From an uncultured Chryseobacterium sp. (GTDB lineage Bacteria; Bacteroidota; Bacteroidia; Flavobacteriales; Weeksellaceae), in assembly GCA_913778505.1 (NCBI GenBank), contig CAJYWD010000031.1, forward strand, positions 1-64,000: DNA of 64,000 bases. The letters run 5' to 3'. The notes under the pieces were generated by a model that saw only the letters and a program-made list of their open reading frames with translations, was not told the origin of the DNA and did no database searches. Below are positions 10,200-20,077 of the stretch, one piece after another. How positions within the stretch are numbered: the first letter of the stretch is position 1; each line of letters opens with the position of its first letter. The translations under genes were made by a program, and so were the position numbers.

Positions 10200-10343
10200 T
10201 TTAAACGTAAAGTTCACAAGGATTTTTATACAGCTTCAAGTTATAGGTTCGCAAAGGCGTAAAACTTAGCTAACCCGTTCGCCTTTGCGAACGAAAAGTA
10301 GTCTCAAAATTGGTTAGATTTTCTTTGCAAACTTTGCGTTAAA
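10200..10343. repeat. nested palindromic intergenic element
   Basis: An imperfect outer inverted repeat (10200-10222 with 10322-10343, based on the words AACGCAAAG/CTTTGCGTT) encloses a perfect 13-bp inverted repeat, GTTCGCAAAGGCG (10247-10259) and CGCCTTTGCGAAC (10280-10292). It occupies most of the 215-bp gap between two divergent genes. The form resembles REP/MITE-like elements. Confidence 0.6.
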
Positions 10344-10383
10344 TTCAAAACAATCATTTTGTAGATTTGCAAAAATTAAACTT

Positions 10384-11286
10384 TTGAAACGGCTCATCTC
10401 TATTATCGGCAGTACAGGAATCGGGAAAACCAGATTGGCCATCGATTTGGCGAAGCATCTCGATACAGAAATTATTTCCTGCGATTCCCGCCAGTTCTAC
10501 AGGGAAATGAGAATTGGAACCGCAATGCCTGCGGATGAAGAATTGTCCGAAGCCAAGCATCATTTTGTGGGTAATCTTAGTGTCAACGATTATTATTCAA
10601 TCGGGCAATATGAGGTAGATGCTTTGCGAAAACTCGATGAAATTTTTTCTGAAAAAGATGTCGCCATCATGGTAGGCGGAAGTGGGATGTACGAAAAAGC
10701 CATTGTAGAAGGAATGAATGATTTGCCCGAAGCTGATGTACAAAATCAAGAAAAATTATTATCGATTTGGGAAACTGAAGGAATAGAAAAATTGCAGAAA
10801 TTACTAGAAGAATTGGACCCGCAATATTGTTCTATCGTCGATAAAGACAATCCAAGACGTTTGCTTCGGGCGATTGATATTATCTGGCAAACAGGAAAAA
10901 CCTACACCGAAAATCTTAGTTTACCAAAGCCCAAAAGAAATTTCGAGACCGTTAGAATCGGAATTGATGCGCCAAGAGAAGTCATTTACGAAAGAATCAA
11001 TCTTCGCGTCGACAAAATGATTGAGCAGGGATTATTAGAAGAAGCAAGAGGCTTGATGGCTGATAGACACAAAGTTGCTCTGCAAACCGTCGGATATTCA
11101 GAACTTTTCCGATATTTTGACGGAGAATGGAAATTAGACTTCGCCATCGGGGAAATCAAGAAAAATTCCCGACGATATGCCAAACGCCAGATTACCTGGA
11201 ACAAAAAACTGGAGAATGTAAATTGGGTTCGCTATGATAATTCTGCGCAGGAAGCCTTATCTTTGTTGTCAAATTTATCTATGTAA
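10384..11286 (+). CDS. miaA: tRNA dimethylallyltransferase
   Basis: A 300-residue tRNA modification enzyme that adds a dimethylallyl group to A37 of tRNAs reading UNN codons. The P-loop GSTGIGKT is at residues 9-16, the DSRQFYREMRIGTA segment forms the prenyl donor site, and the C-terminal KKNSRRYAKRQITW binds tRNA. The start is TTG at 10384; there is no in-frame ATG that keeps the P-loop. A TAGATTTG box at 10362-10369, matching the Bacteroidota -7 element, lies 14 nt upstream and supports this start with a very short leader. It reads away from the aminotransferase gene. Confidence 0.95.
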   Translation: MKRLISIIGSTGIGKTRLAIDLAKHLDTEIISCDSRQFYREMRIGTAMPADEELSEAKHHFVGNLSVNDYYSIGQYEVDALRKLDEIFSEKDVAIMVGGSGMYEKAIVEGMNDLPEADVQNQEKLLSIWETEGIEKLQKLLEELDPQYCSIVDKDNPRRLLRAIDIIWQTGKTYTENLSLPKPKRNFETVRIGIDAPREVIYERINLRVDKMIEQGLLEEARGLMADRHKVALQTVGYSELFRYFDGEWKLDFAIGEIKKNSRRYAKRQITWNKKLENVNWVRYDNSAQEALSLLSNLSM

Positions 11287-11356
11287 AAATTTACCGATTT
11301 ACCAATCGATTTTTTAAATTGGTAAATTGATACAATGTTGTATTAAATCAAATATT

Positions 11357-11914
11357 ATGTCAAACACACCTTCTAATATGCTGGCTCTAGGAACAAAAGC
11401 ACGTGATTTTAAACTTCCTGGTCCTTCAAAAAATAACGAATTGCAAAGCCTTGATTCTTTAAAAGGGAAAAAAGGAACTTTAATTGTCTTTATGTGCAAT
11501 CATTGTCCGTTTGTGCTGCACATCATCGATAAATTGGAAGAACTTTATGAAGATTATAAATCTCAGGGCATCGAGTTCATCGGGATTAATTCTAATGACG
11601 TGGACAGATATCCCGCCGATTCTCCGGAAATGATGGTGGATTTCGTGGATGAGAGAAACATCAAATTTCCTTATTTATATGATGAGTCCCAAGATGTTGC
11701 AAAAGCTTATGAAGCCGCCTGCACGCCGGATTTTTATTTCTTCGACGAAAACCTTAGTTTAATTTATCGCGGCCAGATGGATGATTCTCGTCCGGGAAAT
11801 CAGAAAGAAGTGACGGGTGAAGATTTGATTATTGCCTTTGAAAATCTATTGGCCGGAGCGGAGCAGGAAGAGTTTCAGCGTCCGAGCTTAGGCTGCAATA
11901 TCAAATGGAAATAA
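11357..11914 (+). CDS. thioredoxin-fold peroxiredoxin-like protein
   Basis: A 185-residue protein of the AhpC/TSA-thioredoxin superfamily. After a short N-terminus with ARDFKLPG it has a CNHC active-site motif (Cys47, Cys50) in FMCNHCPFVLH, then EFIGINSNDVDRYPADSPE and a cis-Pro region CTPDFYFFDE. No signal peptide is seen, so it is probably cytoplasmic. The CxxC suggests thiol-disulfide exchange rather than classical peroxidase chemistry. The ATG at 11357 is preferred over an upstream TTG because the extra ten residues lie outside the usual family start. A strong terminator follows the stop. Confidence 0.82.
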   Translation: MSNTPSNMLALGTKARDFKLPGPSKNNELQSLDSLKGKKGTLIVFMCNHCPFVLHIIDKLEELYEDYKSQGIEFIGINSNDVDRYPADSPEMMVDFVDERNIKFPYLYDESQDVAKAYEAACTPDFYFFDENLSLIYRGQMDDSRPGNQKEVTGEDLIIAFENLLAGAEQEEFQRPSLGCNIKWK

Positions 11915-11920
11915 AACTCG

Positions 11921-11953
11921 AAACTCCGGAAAGTTATTTCCGGAGTTTCTTTA
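11921..11953 (+). terminator. terminator after the thioredoxin-like gene
   Basis: Perfect 12-bp stem AAACTCCGGAAA (11921-11932) and TTTCCGGAGTTT (11937-11948) with loop GTTA, then CTTTAT. The A-run on the left may let it act for the convergent NUDIX gene as well. Confidence 0.8.
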
Positions 11954-11987
11954 TAATCAAAAACACAGTTCCGATGAGAACTTTATG

Positions 11988-12494
11988 TTACAAATAGCTT
12001 TTCAGAAATCTCTTCTGAGATTCAAAAGCTATTTTATCAAAATCTAGTTCAGAAGCTTGTATCCAAACCGTTTCTGAAATTTCAGATTCTTCCAATTGGA
12101 TTTCAAATTTTTCATCTACTTCGTACAGGAAGAACATATCCAATGTATTATAATCAATACTTTTATAAGGATAAACATTGGGCCGGCTTCCGAGATAGCT
12201 GAACTTTTCCGGATCAATTGTTAATCCTAATTCTTCCTTGAGTTCCCTGGAGCACGTTTCCTCCGCACTTTCCTTAGGATCCGTAAATCCGCCTGATAAA
12301 TCCCATTTTCCTTTTCCAGGTTCCTGATTTCTTACCGTGAAGAATAATTCATCCTGATGTCTGATGATCACCGCCACTGCTGCGGCCGTATTGTGATAAA
12401 GTACAAAATCACAGTGGCTGCAACTGAATTTGATGATAGTGTTCCATTCCAATGTTTCCTGGCCGCATTTTGGGCAGAATTTCAAATTTTCCAT
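11988..12494 (-). CDS. NUDIX hydrolase with N-terminal zinc ribbon
   Basis: A 168-residue protein with a four-cysteine zinc ribbon (Cys7, Cys10, Cys25, Cys28) followed by a NUDIX domain. The NUDIX box runs from Gly69 to Gly90: Gly69, Glu75, Arg83-Glu84, Glu87-Glu88. Zinc ribbon plus NUDIX is the layout of NudC-like NADH pyrophosphatases, but this protein is shorter and lacks a clear SQPWPFPxS signature, so the substrate stays open. It lies 19 bp downstream of the recombinase gene on the same strand. Confidence 0.85.
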   Translation of the reverse strand: MENLKFCPKCGQETLEWNTIIKFSCSHCDFVLYHNTAAAVAVIIRHQDELFFTVRNQEPGKGKWDLSGGFTDPKESAEETCSRELKEELGLTIDPEKFSYLGSRPNVYPYKSIDYNTLDMFFLYEVDEKFEIQLEESEISETVWIQASELDFDKIAFESQKRFLKSYL

Positions 12495-12513
12495 TGGATA
12501 AATTTACAAAAAA

Positions 12514-13428
12514 TCAGGATGCTACTTTTCTGTTTCTAGGATGAAAATTCAGAATGACGTCGCGCAGTTCCTCAGTTTTCAGGTGCGTATAGATCTGAGT
12601 GGTCGTAATACTGCTGTGACCCAGCATTTCCTGAATAAATCTCAAATCTGCGCCATTCTGCAAAAGATGCGTCGCAAACGAATGTCTGAATGTGTGCGGG
12701 CTGATGCTCTTGCTGATGCCGGCTTTCTGCGTCAATTCTTTGATAATGATAAACACGATCACTCTCGACATATTGGTTCCGCGGCTGTTGAGGAATAAAA
12801 TATCCTCGTGCTTTTTGTTGATTTTCGTCTTGATTCTTACAGCTGAAATATAATCATGGATATAATCTGCGGTCGCATTAGCCAGTGGAACAAGCCGTGT
12901 TTTCTCACCTTTCCCCTCTACAATGATATAATTCTCCTTGAAGTTGATATTGGAGATTTTAAGATCTACCAGTTCGGACACCCGCAGACCGCAGCCGTAA
13001 AGGACTTCCAGGATACAATGATTTCTTTTCCCAATATCAGTGCTCACATCAATACAGTCGATAATTCTGTTGATATCTTCTTCTGTAAGCGTGTCCGGCA
13101 GGTAAAGACCCAGTTTCGGACCCTCCAGGAGTGTCGCAGGATTATCATTACGGTATTCTTCTTCCAGAAGGAACTTAAAAAATGCCTTGATGGACGAGAT
13201 GCCACGCGCCTGAGAGCGCTCGCTGATTTTGTTTTTAGACAGCTGATAGATGTATTCCTGCAGGTTTTCATAAGTGATATCCTGTGGAGATACATTATCC
13301 AGTTCTGTAACAGCGAAATTTTCTAGTTTTTTGATATCTCTGATGTAAGCGTCAAGTGTGTTGTCAGAGAAGTTCTTCTCAAATTTGAGAAAATTTGAGA
13401 AGTCTGTAATTTTTACGGACCAATTCAT
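12514..13428 (-). CDS. xerD: tyrosine recombinase XerC/XerD family
   Basis: A 304-residue tyrosine recombinase with an N-terminal SAM-like core-binding domain and a C-terminal catalytic domain. The full catalytic set is visible: Arg149 (CGLRVSEL), Lys173 (GKGEKTR), His245 and Arg248 (HTFRHSFATH), His271 (GHSSITT), Tyr280 (QIYTH). This is the chromosome-dimer resolution type, not an integron integrase: there is no extra helix between the two catalytic-domain patches. The neighbours are metabolic genes and no attachment site is evident nearby, which fits a housekeeping role. Confidence 0.92.
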   Translation of the reverse strand: MNWSVKITDFSNFLKFEKNFSDNTLDAYIRDIKKLENFAVTELDNVSPQDITYENLQEYIYQLSKNKISERSQARGISSIKAFFKFLLEEEYRNDNPATLLEGPKLGLYLPDTLTEEDINRIIDCIDVSTDIGKRNHCILEVLYGCGLRVSELVDLKISNINFKENYIIVEGKGEKTRLVPLANATADYIHDYISAVRIKTKINKKHEDILFLNSRGTNMSRVIVFIIIKELTQKAGISKSISPHTFRHSFATHLLQNGADLRFIQEMLGHSSITTTQIYTHLKTEELRDVILNFHPRNRKVAS

Positions 13429-13470
13429 ATTTGTGTTTTTTAAAGTTGTTTATTTATAACGATTTTACGT

Positions 13471-13902
13471 TCATATTTGATATAATGCTTCTTCAGTTAT
13501 GTTTAAAATTTCAATTCCTGCATTTTTTAAAAATCCCAACCCACTATCATCGGAATAGCCGGTCATGTAGACCACCTTTGTGATTCCGGATTGGAGAATC
13601 AATTTACTGCACTCTTTACATGGTGACATGGTAATATATAACGTTGCACCCTTGCAAGATTGTGTGCTGCTCGCTATTTTTAATATGGCATTCGCCTCTG
13701 CATGGAGCACAAACCAGTTGGTTTTGCCGCTTTCATCCTCACAATTATTTTCAAATCCCGATGGTGTACCATTGTAGCCGTCGGAGATTATCATCCTGTC
13801 CTTTACAATCAGTGCACCTACTTTTTTTCTTTTGCAATAAGAAAGATTGGCCCATTCGGTTGCCATTTTTAGATAGGCAATGTCGAATTTGTTATAATCC
13901 AT
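13471..13902 (-). CDS. deoxycytidylate (dCMP) deaminase family protein
   Basis: A 143-residue zinc deaminase. The zinc site is His67-Ala-Glu69 (HAE) plus Cys95 and Cys98 in SPCKEC, and the nucleotide-binding GYNGTPSGF segment (residues 42-50) is typical of dCMP deaminases. It converts dCMP to dUMP for thymidylate synthesis. It ends 42 bp before xerD and starts 9 bp after the end of the enoyl-CoA hydratase gene, so the four minus-strand genes from 14679 to 11988 may form one transcript. Confidence 0.9.
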   Translation of the reverse strand: MDYNKFDIAYLKMATEWANLSYCKRKKVGALIVKDRMIISDGYNGTPSGFENNCEDESGKTNWFVLHAEANAILKIASSTQSCKGATLYITMSPCKECSKLILQSGITKVVYMTGYSDDSGLGFLKNAGIEILNITEEALYQI

Positions 13903-13911
13903 CTTGCAAAG

Positions 13912-14679
13912 TTAATCGAAAATTGGTTTCCTTTTCTCAATAAATGCAGAAACGCCTTCTTTAAAATCTCCGCCTGCGAAAAGTGCGCCGAAGGCATCGA
14001 TTTCAGTTTGCATTCCATTACTACTGAAACTTGCATTCACCGCCTTGATGGCTTGCGCTACGCCCAGTGGCGAATTTTTTGCAATCTGCTCCGCCAACTC
14101 TTTGGCTTTGCTTAGCAATTCTTCTGCGGAAAAGACTTCATTCACTAATCCAATCGATTTCGCCCGCTCGGCAGAAATCATTTTTGCAGAAAAGATCATT
14201 TCATTCGCCAAGCCTTTTCCGACCAATTGCGGCAGTCTTTGCGTTCCGCCGTATCCCGGGATCAGTCCCAAAGTCACCTCTGGCAATCCTAATTTCGCAT
14301 GATCTGATGCATATCGGATATGACAGCTTAAAGCAAGCTCCAATCCTCCGCCCAAAGCAAAACCATTGACAGCTGCGATCACCGGTTTGCTCAGGTTTTC
14401 GATTTTTTCAAAAACAGAATGACCTCTTTTCGACAATGCCCTTGCTTCTTCATCACTGTACGCAGAAAATTCTTTGATATCTGCGCCGGCCACAAAAGAC
14501 TTCTCACCGCTTCCTGTTACAATGATACATCTTACAGACTGTTCTTTGTCCAGAAAATTGAATGCGCTATCAAGGTCATTAAAAACCTGTGCATTTAAGG
14601 CATTTAGACTTTCGGGTCTATTGATTGTAACCGTTGCAATTTTTCCGTCTACTGTTAATTTAATACTTTCGTAATTCAT
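13912..14679 (-). CDS. enoyl-CoA hydratase/isomerase family protein
   Basis: A 255-residue crotonase-fold protein, expected to hydrate trans-2-enoyl-CoA. The oxyanion-hole segments AGADIKEF and GFALGGGLELALSC are present, as is PEVTLGLIPGYGGTQRL with the conserved catalytic glutamate region. The length fits single-domain short-chain hydratases. No other fatty-acid or aromatic degradation gene lies close, so the pathway is not defined by context. Cytoplasmic. Confidence 0.9.
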   Translation of the reverse strand: MNYESIKLTVDGKIATVTINRPESLNALNAQVFNDLDSAFNFLDKEQSVRCIIVTGSGEKSFVAGADIKEFSAYSDEEARALSKRGHSVFEKIENLSKPVIAAVNGFALGGGLELALSCHIRYASDHAKLGLPEVTLGLIPGYGGTQRLPQLVGKGLANEMIFSAKMISAERAKSIGLVNEVFSAEELLSKAKELAEQIAKNSPLGVAQAIKAVNASFSSNGMQTEIDAFGALFAGGDFKEGVSAFIEKRKPIFD

Positions 14680-14809
14680 TTGCCTAAGACAATTATCATT
14701 AACGTCCTTCTTGTTTGAGGAAACTAATTTAGTAATTTGTGCAAAATAAACAAAATATTAATAAATATTTAACATTTAGGCAAAATATTTTTCTTGTTAA
14801 GATTCTATT

Positions 14810-15202
14810 ATGAGTAAAAACGCATTCCCACGATTAATTATTATCCGGTTAAGCTTGTTTTTCGTTATGCTGGCTGTGATCTCCTGTGGCGGCCGTTCAT
14901 CGGACACCGGAAGTTACAAATCTACCACTGTATCTTATTATGCGGATAAGTTCGACGGCAGGAAAACCGCCAGTGGTGAGACCTACAGACATTCTAAAAT
15001 GACCGGCGCCCACACCTCATTGTCATTCGGTACCAGAGTGGAGATTGTCAATATTGGGAATGGAAAGTCCGTGATTATAACGGTGAACGACCGCGGACCA
15101 TTGAAAGCCGGCAGAGCTTTCGATATCAGTCAGGGTGCATTCCGGCGGATCGCTAATCTTAATGATGGTGTCGTGAAAGTGAAATACAGAATTCTCAATT
15201 AG
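14810..15202 (+). CDS. RlpA-like double-psi beta-barrel lipoprotein
   Basis: A 130-residue exported protein with a lipobox ending at Cys26 (AVISC), so probably a lipoprotein. The mature part is one RlpA-like double-psi beta-barrel with VSYYADKFDGRKTASGE, then VNDRGPLKAGRAFDIS, where the conserved Asp of the septal RlpA family sits. RlpA acts on denuded peptidoglycan; this version lacks the C-terminal SPOR domain, so septal targeting is not expected. It stands alone before enolase. Confidence 0.85.
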   Translation: MSKNAFPRLIIIRLSLFFVMLAVISCGGRSSDTGSYKSTTVSYYADKFDGRKTASGETYRHSKMTGAHTSLSFGTRVEIVNIGNGKSVIITVNDRGPLKAGRAFDISQGAFRRIANLNDGVVKVKYRILN

Positions 15203-15308
15203 AATAATTTTACTTAAAAATCATTGTTAAAAAATCATTCATCACATAATATTTTAAATTTCTTAAATTTGCAATGCTTTTGAAGAAGCAACAAAATAAA
15301 AATCTTAA

Positions 15309-16619
<1,311 letters not shown>

Positions 16620-16641
16620 TTTTAACAAAAATTTATAATTT

Positions 16642-16677
16642 AAAGCATCCGATATTTTTCGGGTGCTTTTGTTTTTT
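16642..16677 (+). terminator. eno terminator
   Basis: Stem AAAGCATCCGA (16642-16652) with TCGGGTGCTTT (16659-16669), one G-T pair, followed by TGTTTTTT. Confidence 0.8.
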
Positions 16678-16787
16678 ATTTAATTGTCAATCAATGTGTT
16701 GAAGAATTGGTTTTTACACATCGAAATTATTTTTCTGTTCAATCATTCTCATCCACATAATCGATTGGCTGATATGACTTTTGTCAG

Positions 16788-16818
16788 TTGACCATTAAAC
16801 TTGAAAGTGTTATATTTA
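16788..16818 (+). promoter_or_regulatory. possible gltA promoter
   Basis: TTG (16788-16790) and TATATTTA (16811-16818) are spaced by 20 nt, close to the Bacteroidota TTG/TAnnTTTG pair but with A in place of the last G. They lie just upstream of gltA. Weak match. Confidence 0.35.
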
Positions 16819-16837
16819 GCAAATAAATTTTTATAAA

Positions 16838-18124
16838 ATGTCAGATAATAAAGTTATATTAAATTACGACGGGAAAAACTTTGAATATCCAATCGTAGAT
16901 AGTACTATCGGAGACAGAGGAATTGATATTTCCAAATTGAGAGACCAGACCGGATTAATTACGCTGGACCTTGGTTACAAAAACACAGGTGCCACAATCA
17001 GCGAAATTACATACTTAGATGGTGACCAGGGCGAATTGTTCTACAGAGGTTATCCTATCGAGCAGATTGCGGAGAAGTCCAACTTTACGGAGGTCATGTA
17101 TCTTTTGCTTCACGGGGAATTGCCTACAGCAGAGCAGTTTTCGTCATTCGAGAATAATATCAAAAAATATAACTTCGTAGCAGATGAGATGAAGCGATTA
17201 ATTGATGTCTTTCCGCGTTCTGCGCATCCAATGGGTGTTTTATCTGCTTTAACCTCTGCATTAACGGCATTCAACCCGAAGGCGGTAGATGTGAAATCCA
17301 AAGAAGAAATGGATCTTGCTGCGGAACTGATGATCGCAAAGTTCTCTCATCTTTGTGCGTGGACTTACAGAAAGACATTAGGATTGCCAATCAACCACGG
17401 CGATAACAGCCTTAACTATGTGGAGAATTTCTACAAAATGGCATTCAGATTGCCCAATGAAGAATTCCAGATGGATTCTGTGGTGGTAGCTGCCTTAGAT
17501 AAATTGCTGATCCTTCACGCAGACCACGAGCAAAACTGTTCTACTTCTACGGTAAGAATGGTAGGTTCTGCTCATACAGGCTTGTTCGCTTCAATTTCTG
17601 CAGGTGTTTCTGCACTTTGGGGACCATTGCACGGTGGTGCGAACCAGGCGGTTATCGAGATGCTTGAACTGATAGAAAAAGACGGCGGCGATGTGAACAA
17701 ATGGGTTGCAAAAGCCAAAGACAAAAATGACAGCTTCAGATTAATGGGCTTCGGACACAGAGTTTACAAAAACTTCGATCCAAGAGCGAAGATCATCAAG
17801 AAAGCGGCGGATGATATCTTAGGAAAACTAGGAATCCAGGACAAAGCTTTGGACATTGCCATGCAGCTGGAGAAAGTAGCCCTGGAAGATGAATACTTCA
17901 TCGAGAGAAAACTTTATCCGAATGTGGACTTCTATTCCGGAATCATCTACAGAGCTTTGGGAATCCCTACTGAAATGTTCACTGTGATGTTCGCATTGGG
18001 AAGATTACCGGGCTGGATTGCACAATGGAGAGAAATGAGACTGAAAGGTGACCCGATCGGAAGACCAAGACAAGTATATCAGGGAGCGGAAAAGCGTGAT
18101 TACGTGGACATTGCGAACAGATAA
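16838..18124 (+). CDS. gltA: citrate synthase
   Basis: A 428-residue type II citrate synthase joining acetyl-CoA and oxaloacetate at the entry of the TCA cycle. The active-site histidines lie in LHADHEQNCSTST, GPLHGGANQAV and GFGHRVYKNFDPRA. The N-terminal beta-rich extension typical of Gram-negative enzymes is present. Single-gene unit ending in a bidirectional terminator. Confidence 0.98.
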   Translation: MSDNKVILNYDGKNFEYPIVDSTIGDRGIDISKLRDQTGLITLDLGYKNTGATISEITYLDGDQGELFYRGYPIEQIAEKSNFTEVMYLLLHGELPTAEQFSSFENNIKKYNFVADEMKRLIDVFPRSAHPMGVLSALTSALTAFNPKAVDVKSKEEMDLAAELMIAKFSHLCAWTYRKTLGLPINHGDNSLNYVENFYKMAFRLPNEEFQMDSVVVAALDKLLILHADHEQNCSTSTVRMVGSAHTGLFASISAGVSALWGPLHGGANQAVIEMLELIEKDGGDVNKWVAKAKDKNDSFRLMGFGHRVYKNFDPRAKIIKKAADDILGKLGIQDKALDIAMQLEKVALEDEYFIERKLYPNVDFYSGIIYRALGIPTEMFTVMFALGRLPGWIAQWREMRLKGDPIGRPRQVYQGAEKRDYVDIANR

Positions 18125-18144
18125 AAAATATTAAATTCAATCAT

Positions 18145-18178
18145 AAAATCCTCGAAATTAATTTTTCGGGGATTTTTT
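18145..18178. terminator. bidirectional terminator after gltA
   Basis: Stem AAAATCCTCGAAA (18145-18157) with TTTCGGGGATTTT (18164-18176), one wobble pair, with A- and T-runs on both sides. It separates gltA from the convergent AraC-type gene. Confidence 0.8.
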
Positions 18179-19175
18179 ATGTATTCGAATTTTGCGTGTG
18201 TCCCAATATTTTAGCGTTAAGCATAACCATATATTCTGAGGGTGTCATATTTTCTATCTGTTTAAAAGCTTTATTAAATGTAGATTGATGTCGAAAACCA
18301 GCAGATGTATATATGTAAAATAATGTATAACGTTTTTTTATCTGATCGGATAATAACTCTTCCTTTACAAATTCTACTCTATATTTATTCACTAAGGTTT
18401 TGAAATTCATTCCCGAATGATAATTTACCGACCTAGATATATAGGTACTGTTGGTGTTTAATTGACTTGCTAAATCTTGTATGCTGAAATCGGGATCTTT
18501 CCACGGGGTCTCCTTATTGAAATAGTTTATGATATTATTATAAAGAATATGATATGTTTCATTGTCTTTAATATCAATATCATTGGAAAGTTCTCGATTG
18601 GCATTTGCATTATTGAGTTCGGAGTCGATTTCATTTTGTCCGCTTGGTAAGTCGTGTATTTTAATAATCTTGCTGTTATAATAAAAAATAACTCCAAATA
18701 TTAAGAAAATGGAAATCATTATTTTGATGTTTCCGAAGTTAAGATTTTGTTTTTCCGGAATCACGGTAAAAATTTCTTTGGGTATTAATAATGTTATAAA
18801 AATAGATAATACGCAAGCAATCAAATATTTTAATGCTTTGTTTGAAGATTTTATGCTTTGAAAAAATAGTGGAAATACAAATAGCATAAAAAAAATCGTA
18901 GGTATAACTGTCCAAATACATAGTACAAAATACCAAGATGCAAGATAAAATATGATTATGAAATAACTTATAAAAGGTTGAATTTGATTATAATTAGTTT
19001 TATAAACAATCATTGTTAAAAATGTTACACCTATGAGCCCAAAGAAAAATAACCGAGAATAGTACGCTAGACCTTCAGCCCAAAAGGCAAATGTGTTCAG
19101 TAGTATAATTACAGAAACACTCAGCAATAAATGAAAAATATATTTCTTCATTAAAATATTTTTAGCTACTTCCAT
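18177..19175 (-). CDS. membrane-anchored AraC-family transcriptional regulator
   Basis: A 332-residue protein with about five or six hydrophobic segments in the first half (for example residues 10-30 and 60-110) and an AraC-type DNA-binding domain at the C-terminus. In that domain, FSIQDLASQLNTNSTYISR forms the first helix-turn-helix and GFRHQSTFNKAFKQ plus MTPSEYM the second. Membrane-bound AraC proteins are common in Flavobacteriia; the signal sensed is unknown. An internal ATG eight codons in (19151) begins MKKYIFHLLL and could be the true start. It is divergent from the exported-protein cluster at 19416, which is a natural candidate target. Confidence 0.8.
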   Translation of the reverse strand: MEVAKNILMKKYIFHLLLSVSVIILLNTFAFWAEGLAYYSRLFFFGLIGVTFLTMIVYKTNYNQIQPFISYFIIIFYLASWYFVLCIWTVIPTIFFMLFVFPLFFQSIKSSNKALKYLIACVLSIFITLLIPKEIFTVIPEKQNLNFGNIKIMISIFLIFGVIFYYNSKIIKIHDLPSGQNEIDSELNNANANRELSNDIDIKDNETYHILYNNIINYFNKETPWKDPDFSIQDLASQLNTNSTYISRSVNYHSGMNFKTLVNKYRVEFVKEELLSDQIKKRYTLFYIYTSAGFRHQSTFNKAFKQIENMTPSEYMVMLNAKILGHTQNSNT

Positions 19176-19394
19176 GATTCTGATTTTAGAATTTTACATA
19201 TAGTTAATTAACAATTATAATTATATATTATTTACTAAAATAGAAAAAAACGACTATCAAAAATTCAAAACAATCTTTTTGAATGAAAAATATATAAAAC
19301 GACTTAATTTTCCTTTTGATAATCAGTAAATTATGAAATTACAATGTTTTTATATATAATTCTGTTTTCATCGCTTTTAGTTTATGTATTCCGC

Positions 19395-19402
19395 TAGTTT
19401 TG
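19395..19402 (+). promoter_or_regulatory. -7 promoter box for the exported-protein cluster
   Basis: TAGTTTTG matches TAnnTTTG exactly and lies 13 nt before the first gene of the cluster. No good -33 TTTG is present, which suggests an activator may be needed. The rest of the 240-bp gap is very A+T-rich with no gene. Confidence 0.45.
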
Positions 19403-19415
19403 CAGATAAATAAAG

Positions 19416-20036
19416 ATGATTAAAAAAAGATGTAATATTAATCTTGATAGATATAGTAAGTTATCTCAACTTTCTGTAATCATCTTTTTATTTTTTTTCT
19501 CCCCAATTTTTGCCAATTCTAAATTTATTGATGATTCTTTTTCAGAAGATTCTATTTTGCTTGGGCGCCATTTTGTAGATTATCCACGTCATTTTTCTGA
19601 TGTAATTTATATTGGCGACAGCACTATAATTTCTGGATTACAAAATATTTATACTTCAGAGGACTTTGTAAAAACAAAAACTTCTCACTCATTAGAAAGA
19701 AGGCTTGAAAGGAAGACAGCTGTCTTAAAGATAAAGGCTGATGTCGTAAATGAACTAAAGAGGAAGGAATCTTTAAAAGATAAACAGAATTCTAAGAATT
19801 ACTCATTCGAAGATGAGTTTCACTGTAACATTCCTGACATTAATAATCTAAAAGCTAGCGCACTTCTATTAAGGTCAAATTATGAATATGCGGCACCAAT
19901 ATTATCTTTTGAGAAATTTTTTTACGCCTTATTTACTATTAATACATTTTTGAAAAATAACTATCACAGTATAGAATCTTATAATAGTACAAGGCTTAAA
20001 ATATTAGGGTCCAGAGCGCCGCCAATGCTGTTTTAA
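19416..20036 (+). CDS. exported protein of unknown function with RAPPMLF tail
   Basis: I do not recognise this 206-residue protein. Residues 18-34 are hydrophobic and act as a signal peptide or anchor (VIIFLFFFSPIFANS). The middle is highly charged (SHSLERRLERKTAVLKIKADVVNELKRKESLKDK), probably a long helix, and the very end is SRAPPMLF. Short exported proteins with a Pro-rich 'RxPPML' type end occur upstream of surface-protein genes in this group of bacteria, from memory. It starts the cluster 19416-23394 and precedes the next gene by 41 bp. Confidence 0.6.
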   Translation: MIKKRCNINLDRYSKLSQLSVIIFLFFFSPIFANSKFIDDSFSEDSILLGRHFVDYPRHFSDVIYIGDSTIISGLQNIYTSEDFVKTKTSHSLERRLERKTAVLKIKADVVNELKRKESLKDKQNSKNYSFEDEFHCNIPDINNLKASALLLRSNYEYAAPILSFEKFFYALFTINTFLKNNYHSIESYNSTRLKILGSRAPPMLF

Positions 20037-20077
20037 CATTAGCGAACAATCAAAAGAATACTTATTTATTACAAATT

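Noticed and set aside
12514-13428. integron integrase serving the 60-kb cassettes
   Set aside because: Sequence is of the XerC/D housekeeping type without the extra integrase helix and is 46 kb away.
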